The position numbers and the translations under genes were made by a program. A DNA stretch of 64,000 nt, taken from NCBI RefSeq assembly GCF_945859685.1, contig NC_079149.1, forward strand, positions 24,401,118-24,465,117, given 5' to 3'. Of this stretch, positions 11,290 to 22,208 are shown one piece after another (position 1 is the first letter of the stretch; every line of letters begins with the position of its first letter). This stretch comes from Eupeodes corollae (taxonomy: Eukaryota > Arthropoda > Insecta > Diptera > Syrphidae). Under the pieces are notes generated by a model that was not told the DNA's origin, did not search any database, and saw nothing but the letters and a program-made list of their open reading frames with translations.

Positions 11290-12647
11290 TCCTGAAAAAA
11301 GGAGACCCTCTAAACTGCACCAACTATAGAGGAATAAGTCTACTTAACATCGCCTATAAAATCTTCTCTGCCGTAATATGTGAACGTCTAAAGCCCATCG
11401 TCAACAAACTGATAGGTCCTTATCAGTGTGGTTTTAGACCAGGAAAGTCCACAGTTGATCAAATATTCACATTACGGCAGATCCTGGAAAGAACTCAAGA
11501 ACACCAAATCGACACCCACCATCTTTTCATCGATTTCAAGGCCGCATATGACAGCATCTACAGGGACGAGCTGTATAGAGCCATGTCTAGTTTTGGCATC
11601 CCTGCCAAACTCATCCGTTTGTGCAGGATGACCACGGAGAATTCACGCTGCTCCATAAAGGTTGGAAACAACTTAACAGAACCTTTTGATGTCAAAAAAG
11701 GCTTTAGACAAGTTGATGAGCTGTCATGCGATTTTTTTAACATCGTGCTTGAAAGAATAGTGCAAAGCTCACACGTCAACACTAGAGGCACTATCTTTCA
11801 AAAGTCTGTCCAATTACTGGCATATGCTGATGACATTGACATAATCGGAAGAACTCAGCGTGATGTCAATGGGGCGTTTGTGAGTATTGAGGCAGAAGCG
11901 GCAAAAATGGGTTTAACGGTTAATGAGGGCAAAACAAAGTACATGCTGTCGTCTAGAAAGGACATACAACAACGACGTTTTGGTCAAAACGTCACAATCG
12001 ACAGACGTAACTTTGAGATAGTCAAGGACTTTGTCTACCTAGGCTCCGCTGTAAACGCAGAAAACAACACCAGCGCTGAGATCAAACGCAGAATAACTCT
12101 TGCTAACCGCTGTTTCTTTGGACTAAGAAAGCAATTGAGTGGTAAAGTCCTCTCTCGAGGGACCAAAGTGTTGCTATATAAGACCCTTATCATCCCCGTC
12201 CTGCTATACGGTGCAGAAGCATGGACCATGACAAAAGCGGATGAAAGCACCTTGGGTCGCTTCGAGAGAAAAGTTCTTCGTGTGATCTACGGTCCCGTAT
12301 GCATCGAAGGGGAGTGGAGGAGAAGATGGAACGACGAACTGTACGGGCTGTACAGCGACGTAGACTTAGCCAGAAGAGTAAAAATCCAACGACTAAGATG
12401 GCTGGGTCACGTAGAGCGCATGGAAACCAATGCTCCAGCCTGGACAGTCTTCGAGTCCACACCCACGGGACAGCGCAGTAGAGGAAGACTGCGGATCAGG
12501 TGGCACAAGTGGAAAGTGACCTCACCCAACTTGGAGCGCGAAACTGGAGACATCTAGCTAGGGACCGAGCTAGATGGAGAAGTTTGTTGGGTGAGGCCCT
12601 AGTTCACACAGGACTGTTGCGCCACCTTAAGTAAGTAAGTAAGTAAA
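11290..12647 (+). mobile_element. LINE B: 5'-truncated copy inserted antisense into LINE A
   Basis: The 8-bp target duplication CCAGGGCA lies at 11282-11289 and 12648-12655. Removing the insert restores the LINE A endonuclease frame (EQCPG joined to YDIKILLGDF). The insert starts abruptly inside the reverse transcriptase, a 5' truncation typical of LINE insertion. It ends CCACCTTAAGTAAGTAAGTAAGTAAA. The frame from 11290 to 12557 is open, with YADD at about 11824 and GAEAWTMTKADES further on, so it is younger and better preserved than LINE A. It cannot be autonomous, because it has no ORF1 or endonuclease. Confidence 0.92.
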
Positions 12648-13460
12648 CCAGGGCACTGCTCATATGTCTTGTCCAAGAGAGTCTTTGGTGTCTTCATCAT
12701 TCTCCTCTGTTGGGGCATGCGCGCATATTAGGCTTAAGTTGGCGAATTTAGCCTTGATGCGGATTGTCGTGATGCGCTCGCTCACACTGTTGAAACTCAA
12801 GACCTTTTGCCTGAGCCTAGTTCCGACAACAAATCCACACCCAAATATACGCTGCCTTTGTTCTCGGTAGCAGTCGCCGTAGTAGATATCGCAGTCTTAT
12901 AGTTTGCGTGTGCCCGGTCCATCCCATCGCACTTCTTGGATGGCTGTATAATATCTGCCTTGCAGCAGTTTAGGGCTTCCGCTAATTGTTCGGCTGCACG
13001 TGGTCTGTTAAGGGGCCTAACATTCTACGTACATATCTGAAGTTCATTGTCCTTATTTCCTTTGCGTGGGTTGTCAACAGTGAATCCATCCGTATCCGAG
13101 GCTTGTTGGTGCTTCGCAACTAAAGGTATTTTTAACGTGGCCAGGAAGTCACCCCGATCCAGATCCTTAGTATAACTCCAAGGAAGGGGAGCCGGATAAA
13201 CCGCTCCTTGCAGGCCTAAGTAGTTTAACCTTACTGGAACTGTAGACGCCACCGTTGATTCCATCTCGAGAATTCGTCCGCTGCCGTCTGGATAAGGAGA
13301 GGTGCCTTAGTGGAAACACCTCTTCCCCCCTCTCTCGTTTGCTGCCCCCAACAACTTTTCACTGGGGTTGGAACCCAATCTCCAGTTGAGGTACTAGGCA
13401 CCCGATGTTCACCGCGGGGAGGTGAGAGTAGGAGTTGATATCTGATATACATCAATAAAT

Positions 13461-13762
13461 ATTTACTTACTTATAGCGAAGGTTACAATAGAAGTGAATT
13501 AGTATCGTTGAAAAGACATAGTGCCAGGGCACTGAACTCATAAAAATATATTTTTTACTTTAATAATATACCTTTTTTTCTAAACAAAGTTCTTAATTGG
13601 TTTTGATTATAGGAATTATTGTTAATTTTCAAACTTCCTTAGGTTTACATTATATTAATTTATTTTGTTTATTCTATTTTTGATTTCAATTTTTATTTTC
13701 ACATTTTACTAACTCATTTTGCTTCAGTTATATTAAGTCTCTCGTTGACTAGGAGTTTAAAC
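13461..13762. repeat. Direct repeat, right copy, beside LINE A
   Basis: This is the partner of 8452-8772, with a few substitutions and one deletion of about 17 bp. It starts at the 5' end of LINE A. The following 13763-14600 is AT-rich, has no gene, and leads into the promoter of the first cathepsin gene. Confidence 0.85.
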
Positions 13763-14612
13763 ACTAAGCTTTAAATTAAACTCAAGTAAGACCAAGGATA
13801 TAAAACTTCGCACTAAAAAAATAATAATTCATTTAAATTCGCCTTAAGTCTACTGTAAACAAAACACACTTGAAATAAATTGCATGTTTATTGAAAAGCA
13901 AAGTTTATTAATTGTGCATGATAAAATTATTTAATTATAATTTACTTAAGTTAAGTTGAGTATTAACAGACACATATTTAATAACTTAAATCATGCATTC
14001 TCCATGTTTCACCGAAATTTCCCAATTCACGTGTGGAAAAAATTCTAAAAACTAACTTTGTCACTGTAATAAAGTTAAACTATATTAAAGTAAAATTGAA
14101 TTTGTTCATAAGTTAAATTTGTTTAAAGTTTAAAGTACTTGTTAATGCTGGAATAAGTTCAAATTTTATTTGTTTAAAAATAATAATAGCTCTTTAAAAA
14201 GTGCTTCTTTTTCAAATAGACAAAGTTCGGTGGTCTACAATCAAATATATTTTACTGTATTTAGGTTCAATCCTCGAGTCTATTTTTTTATTCTTTTATT
14301 AATTTTTAATGTTTTACGAAATGAGTGCAGTTTCCAGACTTCAAGTAGTTATTTAAAGTTTATTGGCATAACCTCAAAACCACAATAAGTTCTTTATGAT
14401 ATTGTCAAATTTTGAATTAACATGACATATTGTCTGGGTTTACCAAAAAACAATATCATCAATCAAAACCATATCTTAAAGTTCCCATAATGTTCTTGAT
14501 TTAATAACAAAAACAAATGATATTATCTTTAAAGATTATTTTGTACAAAGGGCATAATTTTGATGTAAAATCAAACTGGCTACAGTTTAAATAACTTTTT
14601 AAACGAAATTCA

Positions 14613-14771
14613 TTTAAATAGCCACAGCTGCTAATAGCGAATTCAGTTGCAATTCATATTGCGAAAAATAAACGTTGATTTTCAATTTTTTTAACTCGTT
14701 AACGGTAAGTTCGGTTTTATAGTTTTGGGTATACAAATTTCATTAATATAAAATATTTGTTTTCAATATAG
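14613..14771 (+). promoter_or_regulatory. Putative core promoter and 5' UTR intron of the + strand cathepsin D gene
   Basis: A TATA-like TTTAAATA at 14613-14620 lies 32 to 25 bases upstream of the A in an arthropod initiator TCAGTT (14643-14648). Downstream, AACG|GTAAGT at 14705 and TATAG at 14767-14771 would bound a 67-bp intron in the 5' UTR. The start codon at 14804 follows 32 bases later. The spacing is ideal for a TATA-Inr promoter. No transcript was available. Confidence 0.55.
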
Positions 14772-14803
14772 GATAATAGGATATTTCGATAAAAACAACC
14801 AAA

Positions 14804-15964
14804 ATGTTAAAATTTATTGTACTTTTATCGTGCCTAATAGTTGCTGGAAGTTCTTCTGATCTTTTTCGTGTAAAAATTCAGAAATTCAAATCTGTACGTA
14901 AACATTTTGCTGAAGTCGGTACAGAATTTGAGATCCGTAAATTGGATCACCCTACTAGAGGAGCATCAGGCCGTGTTCACCGAGAACCACTTACCAATTA
15001 TTTTGACACTCAGTATTTTGGTGAAATAACCATTGGAACTCCACCACAGTCATTTAAAGTAATATTTGACACGGGATCGTCCAACCTTTGGGTTCCTTCG
15101 AAAAAGTGTAGCATCTTAAATTTTGCCTGTCTGTTACACAATAAATATAATTCAAGGAAATCGTCCACTTACACTCGAGATGGCACTCCATTCGCCATTG
15201 CTTATGGTACTGGTTCCTTGACTGGCTTTTTATCTACTGACAATGTAAATATTGGAGGAATGGAAATCCAGCAACAGACATTTGCTGAAGCCATACAAGA
15301 ACCCGGAAGTGTTTTTGTTGCAGCCAAATTCGATGGAATACTTGGTTTGGGTTATAGTTCAATTGCTGAGAATGACGTTGTTCCTCCATTTTATAATCTT
15401 TATGAACAAGGCTTGGTGAAAGAACCAGTTTTCTCATTTTATTTGAACAGAAACCCAGATGGCGAAGAAGGAGGAGAAATTATTTTTGGAGGATCTGATA
15501 AGGAACATTACAAAGGTCAATTTACATATTTGCCAGTAACTGAAGAAGGCTATTGGCAGTTCAAAATGGACTCAGGATCAATTGGTGATGTGAAATTCTG
15601 TGAAAATGGTTGCCAGGCTATTGCTGATACCGGAACCAGTCTGATTGTTGGTCCAACAACTGAAATCGATGCTATCACCAAGGCTTTAGGAGCAATCCCA
15701 TTAAGTGGAGGATACGTTATAGATTGTGAATCGATTTCCGAATTGCCTGTAGCTCACTTTGTTTTGGGTGGGAAAACCTTTAGTTTAGAAGGCAAGGACT
15801 ATGTTATTAACATTTCTAATGGAACGTGCTTGACGGGATTCAGTGCAATGGATCAATATTCTCTAGGCCAACCAATGTGGATTCTTGGAGATGTTTTCAT
15901 TGGAAAATTCTACACTGAGTTTGATTTAGGCAAAAACCGTGTTGGCTTCGCAGAAGCTGTTTAA
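14804..15964 (+). CDS. Cathepsin D-like aspartic protease, probably digestive paralog
   Basis: A 386-residue pepsin-family (A1) endopeptidase in a single coding exon. A signal peptide (residues 1-18, MLKFIVLLSCLIVAG...) is followed by a propeptide to about residue 62 and the two-lobed mature enzyme. The catalytic aspartates are D89 (FDTGSSNLW) and D275 (ADTGTS), with flap tyrosine Y134. Both lobes are complete and there is no membrane segment. Compared with the minus-strand paralog at 23343-24491 it lacks the proline loop: residues 350-357 read DQYSLGQP. Loss of this DxPxPxGP loop is a known mark of secreted digestive cathepsin D in Musca-type flies, so a midgut role is inferred. A poly(A) signal AATAAA lies at 16051. 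Start choice: first ATG, followed by a good signal peptide. Confidence 0.93.
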   Translation: MLKFIVLLSCLIVAGSSSDLFRVKIQKFKSVRKHFAEVGTEFEIRKLDHPTRGASGRVHREPLTNYFDTQYFGEITIGTPPQSFKVIFDTGSSNLWVPSKKCSILNFACLLHNKYNSRKSSTYTRDGTPFAIAYGTGSLTGFLSTDNVNIGGMEIQQQTFAEAIQEPGSVFVAAKFDGILGLGYSSIAENDVVPPFYNLYEQGLVKEPVFSFYLNRNPDGEEGGEIIFGGSDKEHYKGQFTYLPVTEEGYWQFKMDSGSIGDVKFCENGCQAIADTGTSLIVGPTTEIDAITKALGAIPLSGGYVIDCESISELPVAHFVLGGKTFSLEGKDYVINISNGTCLTGFSAMDQYSLGQPMWILGDVFIGKFYTEFDLGKNRVGFAEAV

Positions 15965-16422
15965 GAGGAAACTCTGTTTTGTTTTTATTTAAGTTTTTCC
16001 GAAAAGTCGAAGAATTTATTCATACATATAAGTAATTGCAGTTTTTGTAAAATAAAACTAAGTTACATAGTTTGCATTTGAAATTATCATTTTTTATCTT
16101 ACTCTAAAAAAAAATCAATAAGTCTTTACAATTAAAAAAGACTGGAAAATAAATTTTTCATCGAAAATTATCGAATTCAAATTTTTAAAAAGTTTCTTTT
16201 AGATTTAGAACTAATACTGAATGAATTAAGAATACGAGTAATGGCCTTAAAAAGATGCAGCAGGAGGAATAAACAAAAAATACCTCCCTCTTGTTGGGGA
16301 AGGTAAAACAGTTTGAAGCTATTAAGGACATTATGAGTCTTCCAAATAAATGTCAATACATTGGGCAGGTTCAGACCACATATAAGGGACTTCATTCGCA
16401 GTTAAATGCATTCCTTTAACGT

Positions 16423-16494
16423 TTCCTCCAATATTTAGTTTTGTTTGTAAATGCTAGATTCCTCCAATATTTAGTTTTGTTTGTAAATGCTAGA
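16423..16494. repeat. Tandem duplication of a 36-bp unit
   Basis: A unit of 36 bp starting TTCCTCCAATATTTAGTTTT occurs twice head to tail (16423-16458 and 16459-16494) without a visible difference. It lies just outside the fold-back repeat. The preceding 16060-16420 is cathepsin 3' flank; a GGGCAGGTTCAG motif at 16364 recurs at 17141. Confidence 0.9.
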
Positions 16495-16505
16495 TTGTAT
16501 GTTGT

Positions 16506-17372
16506 TAGGGAATTACTTACTTCTTTTTCAATTTGACAAGGAAGCCTTCCACACAAAACATTTAATGGAATTGTGAAGAAAATAAATAAACCATAGTGTA
16601 ATAAAGTTCAGCCCTCAGTTGAATGAAAAAGCGTTATCAACTGTCCTTTTGACATAAGTAGACTTGTCTTAATAGTTGTGGAGATTTTTCTTGACTAATT
16701 TTTTGGCAGCTAGTCAATCAGATACTAGAAACTTGTGTTAATTTCAAGTCCCTTATGTTCTCTGAGCCTATCCATTGTCTTATGTAACTTATTGCATCAT
16801 ACACTATTATAGAGCTCCCTTTTCAGCTGTTTTCTTCCTTCTTAACTTGTTTTATAGAGAGCCACCTGAACCAAAGTCTTCCTGGATGCGTGGATTCGAA
16901 AACTTTCCGGGCCGGAACAATGGTTTGTATTCGTTCTACGTGACAAAGCCACCTCAGTCATTAGACTTATTAGCACCTGATACATAATTTTTCACATACC
17001 ATTTTAATAGTAAAAAACTAAACTCAAATTATACGTTCGGCATAACATTATTGGCCTATACATTTTATTTACAAGGCCGTGTACGAACTGTGTTTAAAAT
17101 GTAGATTAAAACTTGACGTTTGGTTAAATTTAACATTGGGCAGGTTCAGGCGACTTGAAAGTAAAGCAAGTTTCTTGTATCTGATTGGCCAGCTGCCAAA
17201 AAATTTCCTTCCAATTATGGCAACTTTATTATAAAGTTGACTGGAAAGTTGAATGTTTTTTATTTCAACTGAAAGCTGAACTTAATTATTCCATGAATTA
17301 TTTATTTTCTGCACAGTTTCATTTAATCTTTTCTGTAAAAGGGTTCCTTGTCAAATTGGAAGAGAAATAAGT
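16506..17372. repeat. Fold-back element: 230-bp inverted repeat with LINE scrap in the loop
   Basis: The left arm at about 16506-16757 and the right arm at about 17152-17372 are inverted copies of each other at roughly 75% identity by eye. Shared blocks include CAATTTGACAAGGAA, CAGAAAATAAATAA-like, TTTTTTGGCAGCT and CAATCAGATAC. The loop of about 390 bp contains 16865-16975, which resembles the 3' part of LINE A on the minus strand (GGATTCGAA... then TCTACGTGACAAAGCC). This is probably a non-autonomous fold-back or MITE-like element. No target duplication was established. The stretch 17373-18040 has no recognised feature. Confidence 0.65.
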
Positions 17373-18079
17373 AATATTTCTCTACAATACAAAATACAAA
17401 TCGTGATGGATTTGTAGCTTGCCTGAGGAGCGACAATAATGTTTTTAATAGTTTTTGTACAATGAACTGAAGGCAGAGGTAAGTGAAGTAAAGTTCCAAG
17501 TTTGGAGATTATGACAGTTGAAAAACTAACTAGTTGTCTTGGTCAAAATGTACGTTCAGAAAATGCAGTGGACTGCAAATGAAGTCGCTAATGTTGACTG
17601 AACCTGCTCATTAGCTGTTAAATGTTCACGCTTCTCAAGGAAGAGAGAAAATTTGAAGAAAATGCAACAATGGGCCTACAAACAAGGAAACCAAGAACTT
17701 CTGCAGACTTGATCTTAGAGGAAATATTAATTAATTTATTTTGCCCCATGGAATGCAAAAACAGGGGAGTTTTATGTTTTGATAGATCTAGATCAAGAAT
17801 ATTTTGTGTTCTTGTTTCTTTACGGTCGGAAGGAGAAAAGTCGAGACGTGCAAAAATAAGAATCGAGCTCGATCATCTTTTACATCAAAAAATGCATGAT
17901 GGATGGTGGTTTGTTCAAAAATGATTAAATTTCAGATTGGTGTGCGAGAATGTTTTGAAGATCCGCAATAAGAGGCTATAAAAGCTGACTCGAAGTCAGG
18001 AAAAATATTGCATGCAAATACTAAGTAGGAAGATAAATATTATTGAAGGTGATGGAGCCAGTAGTCGGCCATCTAACTT

Positions 18080-18800
18080 TTTAACAAAACATAGTTTATC
18101 TTATTTTGTTAGTGAATCTCTGGACTCTGTCTCTACAAACTCTATAACAGTCCATAACTGGCGATCATATCTAATGGAGATGGACCAACAGTTTAATATT
18201 CACCTTTGCTGGGTGCCGGGCCATTGAGACATTCCAGGTAACTATATGGCAGATGAACTCGCCAGGAACGGTACAGTACAGCCCATTCTACCACGTTTGG
18301 CAAGTACTGGCATACAAATCGCTACTTGTAAACTGCTGCTTATGCAAGACGCTGTGAGGAGGGCAGGCACCAGGTGGAACAACATTACTACGTGTCAAGT
18401 CACTAAAAACATCTGACCAGCACTGGATTTAAAACGTTCAAGGTGCTTGCTCTCTCTAAGCAGTTCGCATATAAGCTCGATAATAGGTGTCATAACCGGA
18501 CACTGTCTAATAGGAAAGCACGCCACGAGACTAGGCGTATTCTCAAATGACTTTTGCAGAAGCTGTATGGTTCTTCATCTTCTCTGCACATGCCTGCTCT
18601 AGCTCGAAAACGCAAGAAAATTATCTAGGAGAATTCTTCTTTAACGATCTAAATCATATCGGTATAAATAGCCTCTCATGTTTCGTAAGGGACTCAAGCT
18701 GGTTCCATTGCGCTTAGGAGGAAACCTAAAGATTCATGTGGTAACACAAGTGTGTCCATTTCCATCTTGGACAGCCACTATAACCTAACCTAACCTAGTG
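18080..18800 (+). pseudogene. LINE RNase H domain fragment (I/R1/LOA-type)
   Basis: Translation in shifting frames gives the RNase H C-terminal part (NIHLCWVPGH, then GNYMADELARNG), then the linker (SSIIGVITGHCLIGKHATRLG), a partial zinc-knuckle region (NDFCRSCM) and LLCTCPAL. The fragment ends in AACCTAACCTAACCTA at about 18783-18798, a repeated tail also seen, inverted, at the start of the 61.67-kb LINE. The reverse transcriptase and endonuclease are absent. Stops (for example after WVPGH) show it is dead. Confidence 0.8.
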
Positions 18801-19253
18801 AATTTGCCATGAAAATGAAAATATTCTCAAAAATTTAAATAAAACCATGAATCTTGTGAAGTCGTCCCCCTAAACTCCAAAGGTCGGCCATCTAAGTCTG
18901 CAGTAGTCGGCTCCAAATTGTAAGTTCTTTATTTTGTTCTCTTTTGACCAAGATAATTAAAACCATCATAAACTATTAAACATTCATTTCAAAATTGATT
19001 GCAACTTACGTACATAGAATATGTTGCACTTTCCAAAAACAAAAAAAAAACAACATCAACAGTTTGTATGTTTTGACATACAGGTAGGTACATGTGTAGT
19101 ATTAATAAAATAAAAGAATAACTCTAAAAGTAAAAATATATAGGTAGGTACTCAGGTACATTTATTCACTTGTCACATGCTTCACAGAAGAATACTTCAT
19201 TTTGTATGTCTTCGAAATTTCGTTCGATAAAATGTGTGCATCTTAATCATCGC

Positions 19254-21028
19254 GTGGAGGTTTGCAGGATTTGGGAATTATTTCTGCAGTACTTAATGCA
19301 GAGGAAGTCGCTGGTGAGCTCTGAATGAGTAAATTTTCCGTGTGGACATTAATGTTCTGCAGCAGTTTGTCTATCACTGTCAAGGATTTCGAGTAACTTC
19401 GGGTGCATGATGGTCCTGTTAGGAAAATAAAACTAGATGAAATAAAATAAATAAAATGTCTGTCAAGTCCTACCACTGATTGGTGGTTTGTCAATTGTAG
19501 ATAAGAATTCATCTGCTTCCTTTAGAAGATCAGTTATAGAATGCATTTCCTCGTTAACTGGTGATAGAGTTGGTATTGAAACTGTCGCAGAAATTTTGTT
19601 GAGTTCTCCAGTATCGTTTATAACATAAGTTCCGGTTATGCTCTCATCAAGGGGTTTGACTTAGGGAATTTCAACTTTCATGTTGGCTTCATCTAGCAAT
19701 TCTTGAAATTCGGCTGTTCCATCTTCAATACTAGCAATCGGTTGATTGGGCTGCTGTTCATTCTGAACTTTGTCTATAATTCGCATCACAGATGCAAAGT
19801 CGATTCCCTGTGCCTCAAAATAAGTTTTTGCTAAGGCCAGACCTTTTTTTGTTTCGTAAAAACTTGAAGCTGTGACTCTTTCCGTTGGATTTTTTCAAGC
19901 GTATTCTGGGCACATTCAGCAAAATCGATAGCATCTAAATTGAATGGAAAAATTCCACACTTTCTAAAAGCGTTTTTAATGCTTTCCGTCGTGTCTGTGC
20001 TGTTCAGCACCGCTTTTAGAAGTTCGCAGAAGTTGGTCTTCGTCACAGCCTTATTTTCATTTGCTGGAATGCTCTGCCATTTGTGAACCGTTTTTTTATA
20101 GTCACTTTTAAGCCCCTTGAATGCACCCACATCAGCTGGCTGAGTAATGTGTGTTTTATTTGAATAAAGTGCATATAAAATTATCCTACTACTCCTGCAG
20201 AAGTCGCTCAGTTCCATGGTAAGATGGTATTTATGACCATCGACCAAAAATAATACTACCCGCTTAATATTGTTTTCAGAAAGATAGTCAACGAAACTGT
20301 TGGCCACATTTTCGAAAAATGATTCGGATCGCATCCAACCAGTCTCCGATCTTCTCAATACCCATTTGTCCGGCATGCTTTTCACCAAAGCTGGTGGAGA
20401 GCGCACATATGGGAACACGCCTAAAGGCGGTAGAATTTGACCATCAGCACTGAATAAAAATGGAACGGTTATTGTCTCCTTTCAATTTCCTGCATTAACC
20501 TTGTAGAGATTTTTCCATCCCTTAGGAGCCAAAACTGCACCAGTTTTTGGAGCCAAGCAAAATGACGTTTTGTCTCTATTAAAGATTCTGGAAGGATTCT
20601 GCAGCATTTATCTCCTGCAAATATCCCTGTTTATCTCAAACCCATTTTCGAGGTACTTCCTCCGTAACGATTGCTCGTCCTTTTGACAGTCGCTCTGGAG
20701 TTCTGGGGGACAATTAAGGATGTTGTGTCGGTTTTTCTCCTCCAATATGATTTTTTGAACGGTGTTCAGAAGGTCAGATGGCTTAAGTGGAAATCCACAT
20801 TTTGCTAGGTTGATTATCCAATCTTCCAAGAACTTTTCCTCATTTTTGCTAAGAACCGTGTCGGGGCCCATACACCTAGGCTTTTTAGCAACTCGACAAT
20901 GAAGTCTGTCCTGCAGTGTTGTTCTTGGGACTTTATACTGTTATCCATTTGTCTTCCCATTTTTTTAAAGAGCTTCACTTATCGCCTCTTCAGAATATTT
21001 ATAAAAAACGAGCTTAGAACCATCCATT
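19254..21028 (-). pseudogene. pogo/Tigger-type transposase (CENP-B HTH plus DDE), broken
   Basis: Minus-strand order: a psq-like start MDGSKLVFYKYSEEAISEAL from 21028 (stop codons after it); RVAKKPRCMGPDTVLSKNEE; the CENP-B type helix-turn-helix (FLEDWIINLAKCGFPLKPSD) in the 20871-20608 frame; then NRDKTSFCLAP (first D) and the main DDE block 20418-19831 with LFLVDGHKYH (second D) and HITQPADVGAFK. It continues to FQELLDEANMKVEIP and stops near 19662. A separate C-terminal exon pair (19512-19475 and 19415-19247) is joined by a canonical intron. Several stops and frame changes make it inactive. A fragment of the same gene reappears at 26050-26175. Confidence 0.8.
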
Positions 21029-21303
21029 TATTGTTTGTATTAAAACCTTAAATATGTTTTGGGAATTTCTTAATAAGTGTTTCTTAGTAAATTTTGTTCG
21101 TTTTCATCTCAAATACACACTGCCGACACTAGAAAACCATTCTTTTATAGTCGTCCTTCTAATTATTTATCATTACTTAAAAAGGGGGCCGACTACTGAA
21201 GATAGGAAAAAAGACTCGAAAATTGTGTTAAAAATTAAGAGTGATTTAGGTATGTATGCATTCGATTTTCATATGAAAATAAGCAAAACAAAAAAAATCA
21301 TAC

Positions 21304-21702
21304 AGCCTTATTACGGTTGTCAAAGATCAATTAATTGACAATTGAAACATTTTGTCAATTAATTGATAAATTGGTATTATGAACGCGAGTTGATCATTTT
21401 TTGGTCCATTGTGAACAAAGATCAAAAATCTATTGTGAATAGTGACTTTTACTTTTGACGTTTCAATTTCATTTACAATTTTTTAACGGACTAGGATTGG
21501 CTTTTGTTTCGTGTGACGAATTTTGGTTGATTTGGATTAAAAATGTAAGTAGTTTGCAATAAACTGATGGTGCTATTCAATTTTTTTTTCAGTTTATCAA
21601 AAATTTTGATTGCTGACAACGCGATAATACCAATTCATCAATTTTATTGAAAAATGTCAACTAGCGTATTGATAATTGACAACCGTAATAGGGCTGATAT
21701 TC
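21304..21702. mobile_element. MITE of about 400 bp with 20-bp inverted ends
   Basis: The left end CAGCCTTATTACGGTTGTCA (from 21304) and the right end, in reverse complement CAGCCCTATTACGGTTGTCA (ending 21697-21702), are inverted repeats with one mismatch. ATA flanks both sides, suggesting a 3-bp target duplication. The element has no coding capacity. It is inserted in the pogo-like element and is therefore younger. Confidence 0.75.
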
Positions 21703-21912
21703 TTCAGCAGTCGGCCAAGGCGGCCGACTATAGAAGAACTGTACAAAAATGTCTTCTAAGGTCGGCCCCTCTGTTTATTGAAAAATAAAGATTTTTTTCA
21801 TATTTTTATGCAAAAAACAAGCAATAAACAACATAAAAACAATTAACAAAAATATTATTATACATAATTTTATTAATAAAAACACTTTTTGCAGAATAAA
21901 TAAATAAAAATA

Positions 21913-22208
21913 AATTGGGTAGCGCAACAGTCCATGAAGAACCAGGGCCTAGTGACTTACAACTCTCAACCATTCCTGTGTGCGAGTAATGTTGTCAGGA
22001 ATGGAGGGGACCTACAGTTTATATGCCGATTCCGAACGGCTAATTTGAGAGAGCACTTTTTCATGACAAGAGTTACTCTTGGAGAATTTGTCAATTCCTC
22101 GCAAGAGGCAATACCCCTGAAAAGACTTTAGATGGCATAGGCAGGGATCGAAGCCAAGACCTCTGGCATGACAGTCCAACGCACTAACCATCATGCCGCG
22201 GGTACTAC
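21913..22208 (-). mobile_element. tRNA-derived SINE copy (S1)
   Basis: The tRNA-related head is at the right (22208 side): in reverse complement it reads GTACCCGCGGCATGATGGTT, then AGTGCGTTGGACTGTCATGC, then a degraded B box. The body with CCTCTTGCGAGGAATTGACA and the tail CAGTCCATGAAGAACCAGG are shared with the copies at 25.6, 35.4, 58.3 and 63.9 kb. It lies inside the pogo-like element. The downstream stretch 22446-23190 has no gene. Confidence 0.85.

Larger units (their letters stand above)
8773..13460 (-). mobile_element. LINE A: non-LTR retrotransposon, decayed and interrupted
   Basis: On the minus strand, from 13460 downward, an ORF1-like leader is followed by an AP-endonuclease region starting near 13020 (NVRPLNRPRAAEQLAEAL) that continues as GCGFVVGTRLRQKVLSFNS and SLICAHAPTEENDEDT. 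It is interrupted by LINE B at 11290-12647 and resumes with YDIKILLGDFNAKLGRED. The reverse transcriptase follows and the copy ends at 8773-8790 in TTAC repeats. The RNA-level 3' end therefore reads CGCCACCTTAAGTAAG, shared with LINE B and LINE C. Frameshifts, stops and a deletion in the palm make it inactive. The clade is uncertain: APE-type, with RTE-like or Jockey-group features. Confidence 0.85.

Noticed and set aside
8452..13762. LTR retrotransposon bounded by 300-bp direct repeats
   Set aside because: No TG...CA ends, primer-binding site, gag/pol order, integrase or protease; the interior is an APE-type LINE.
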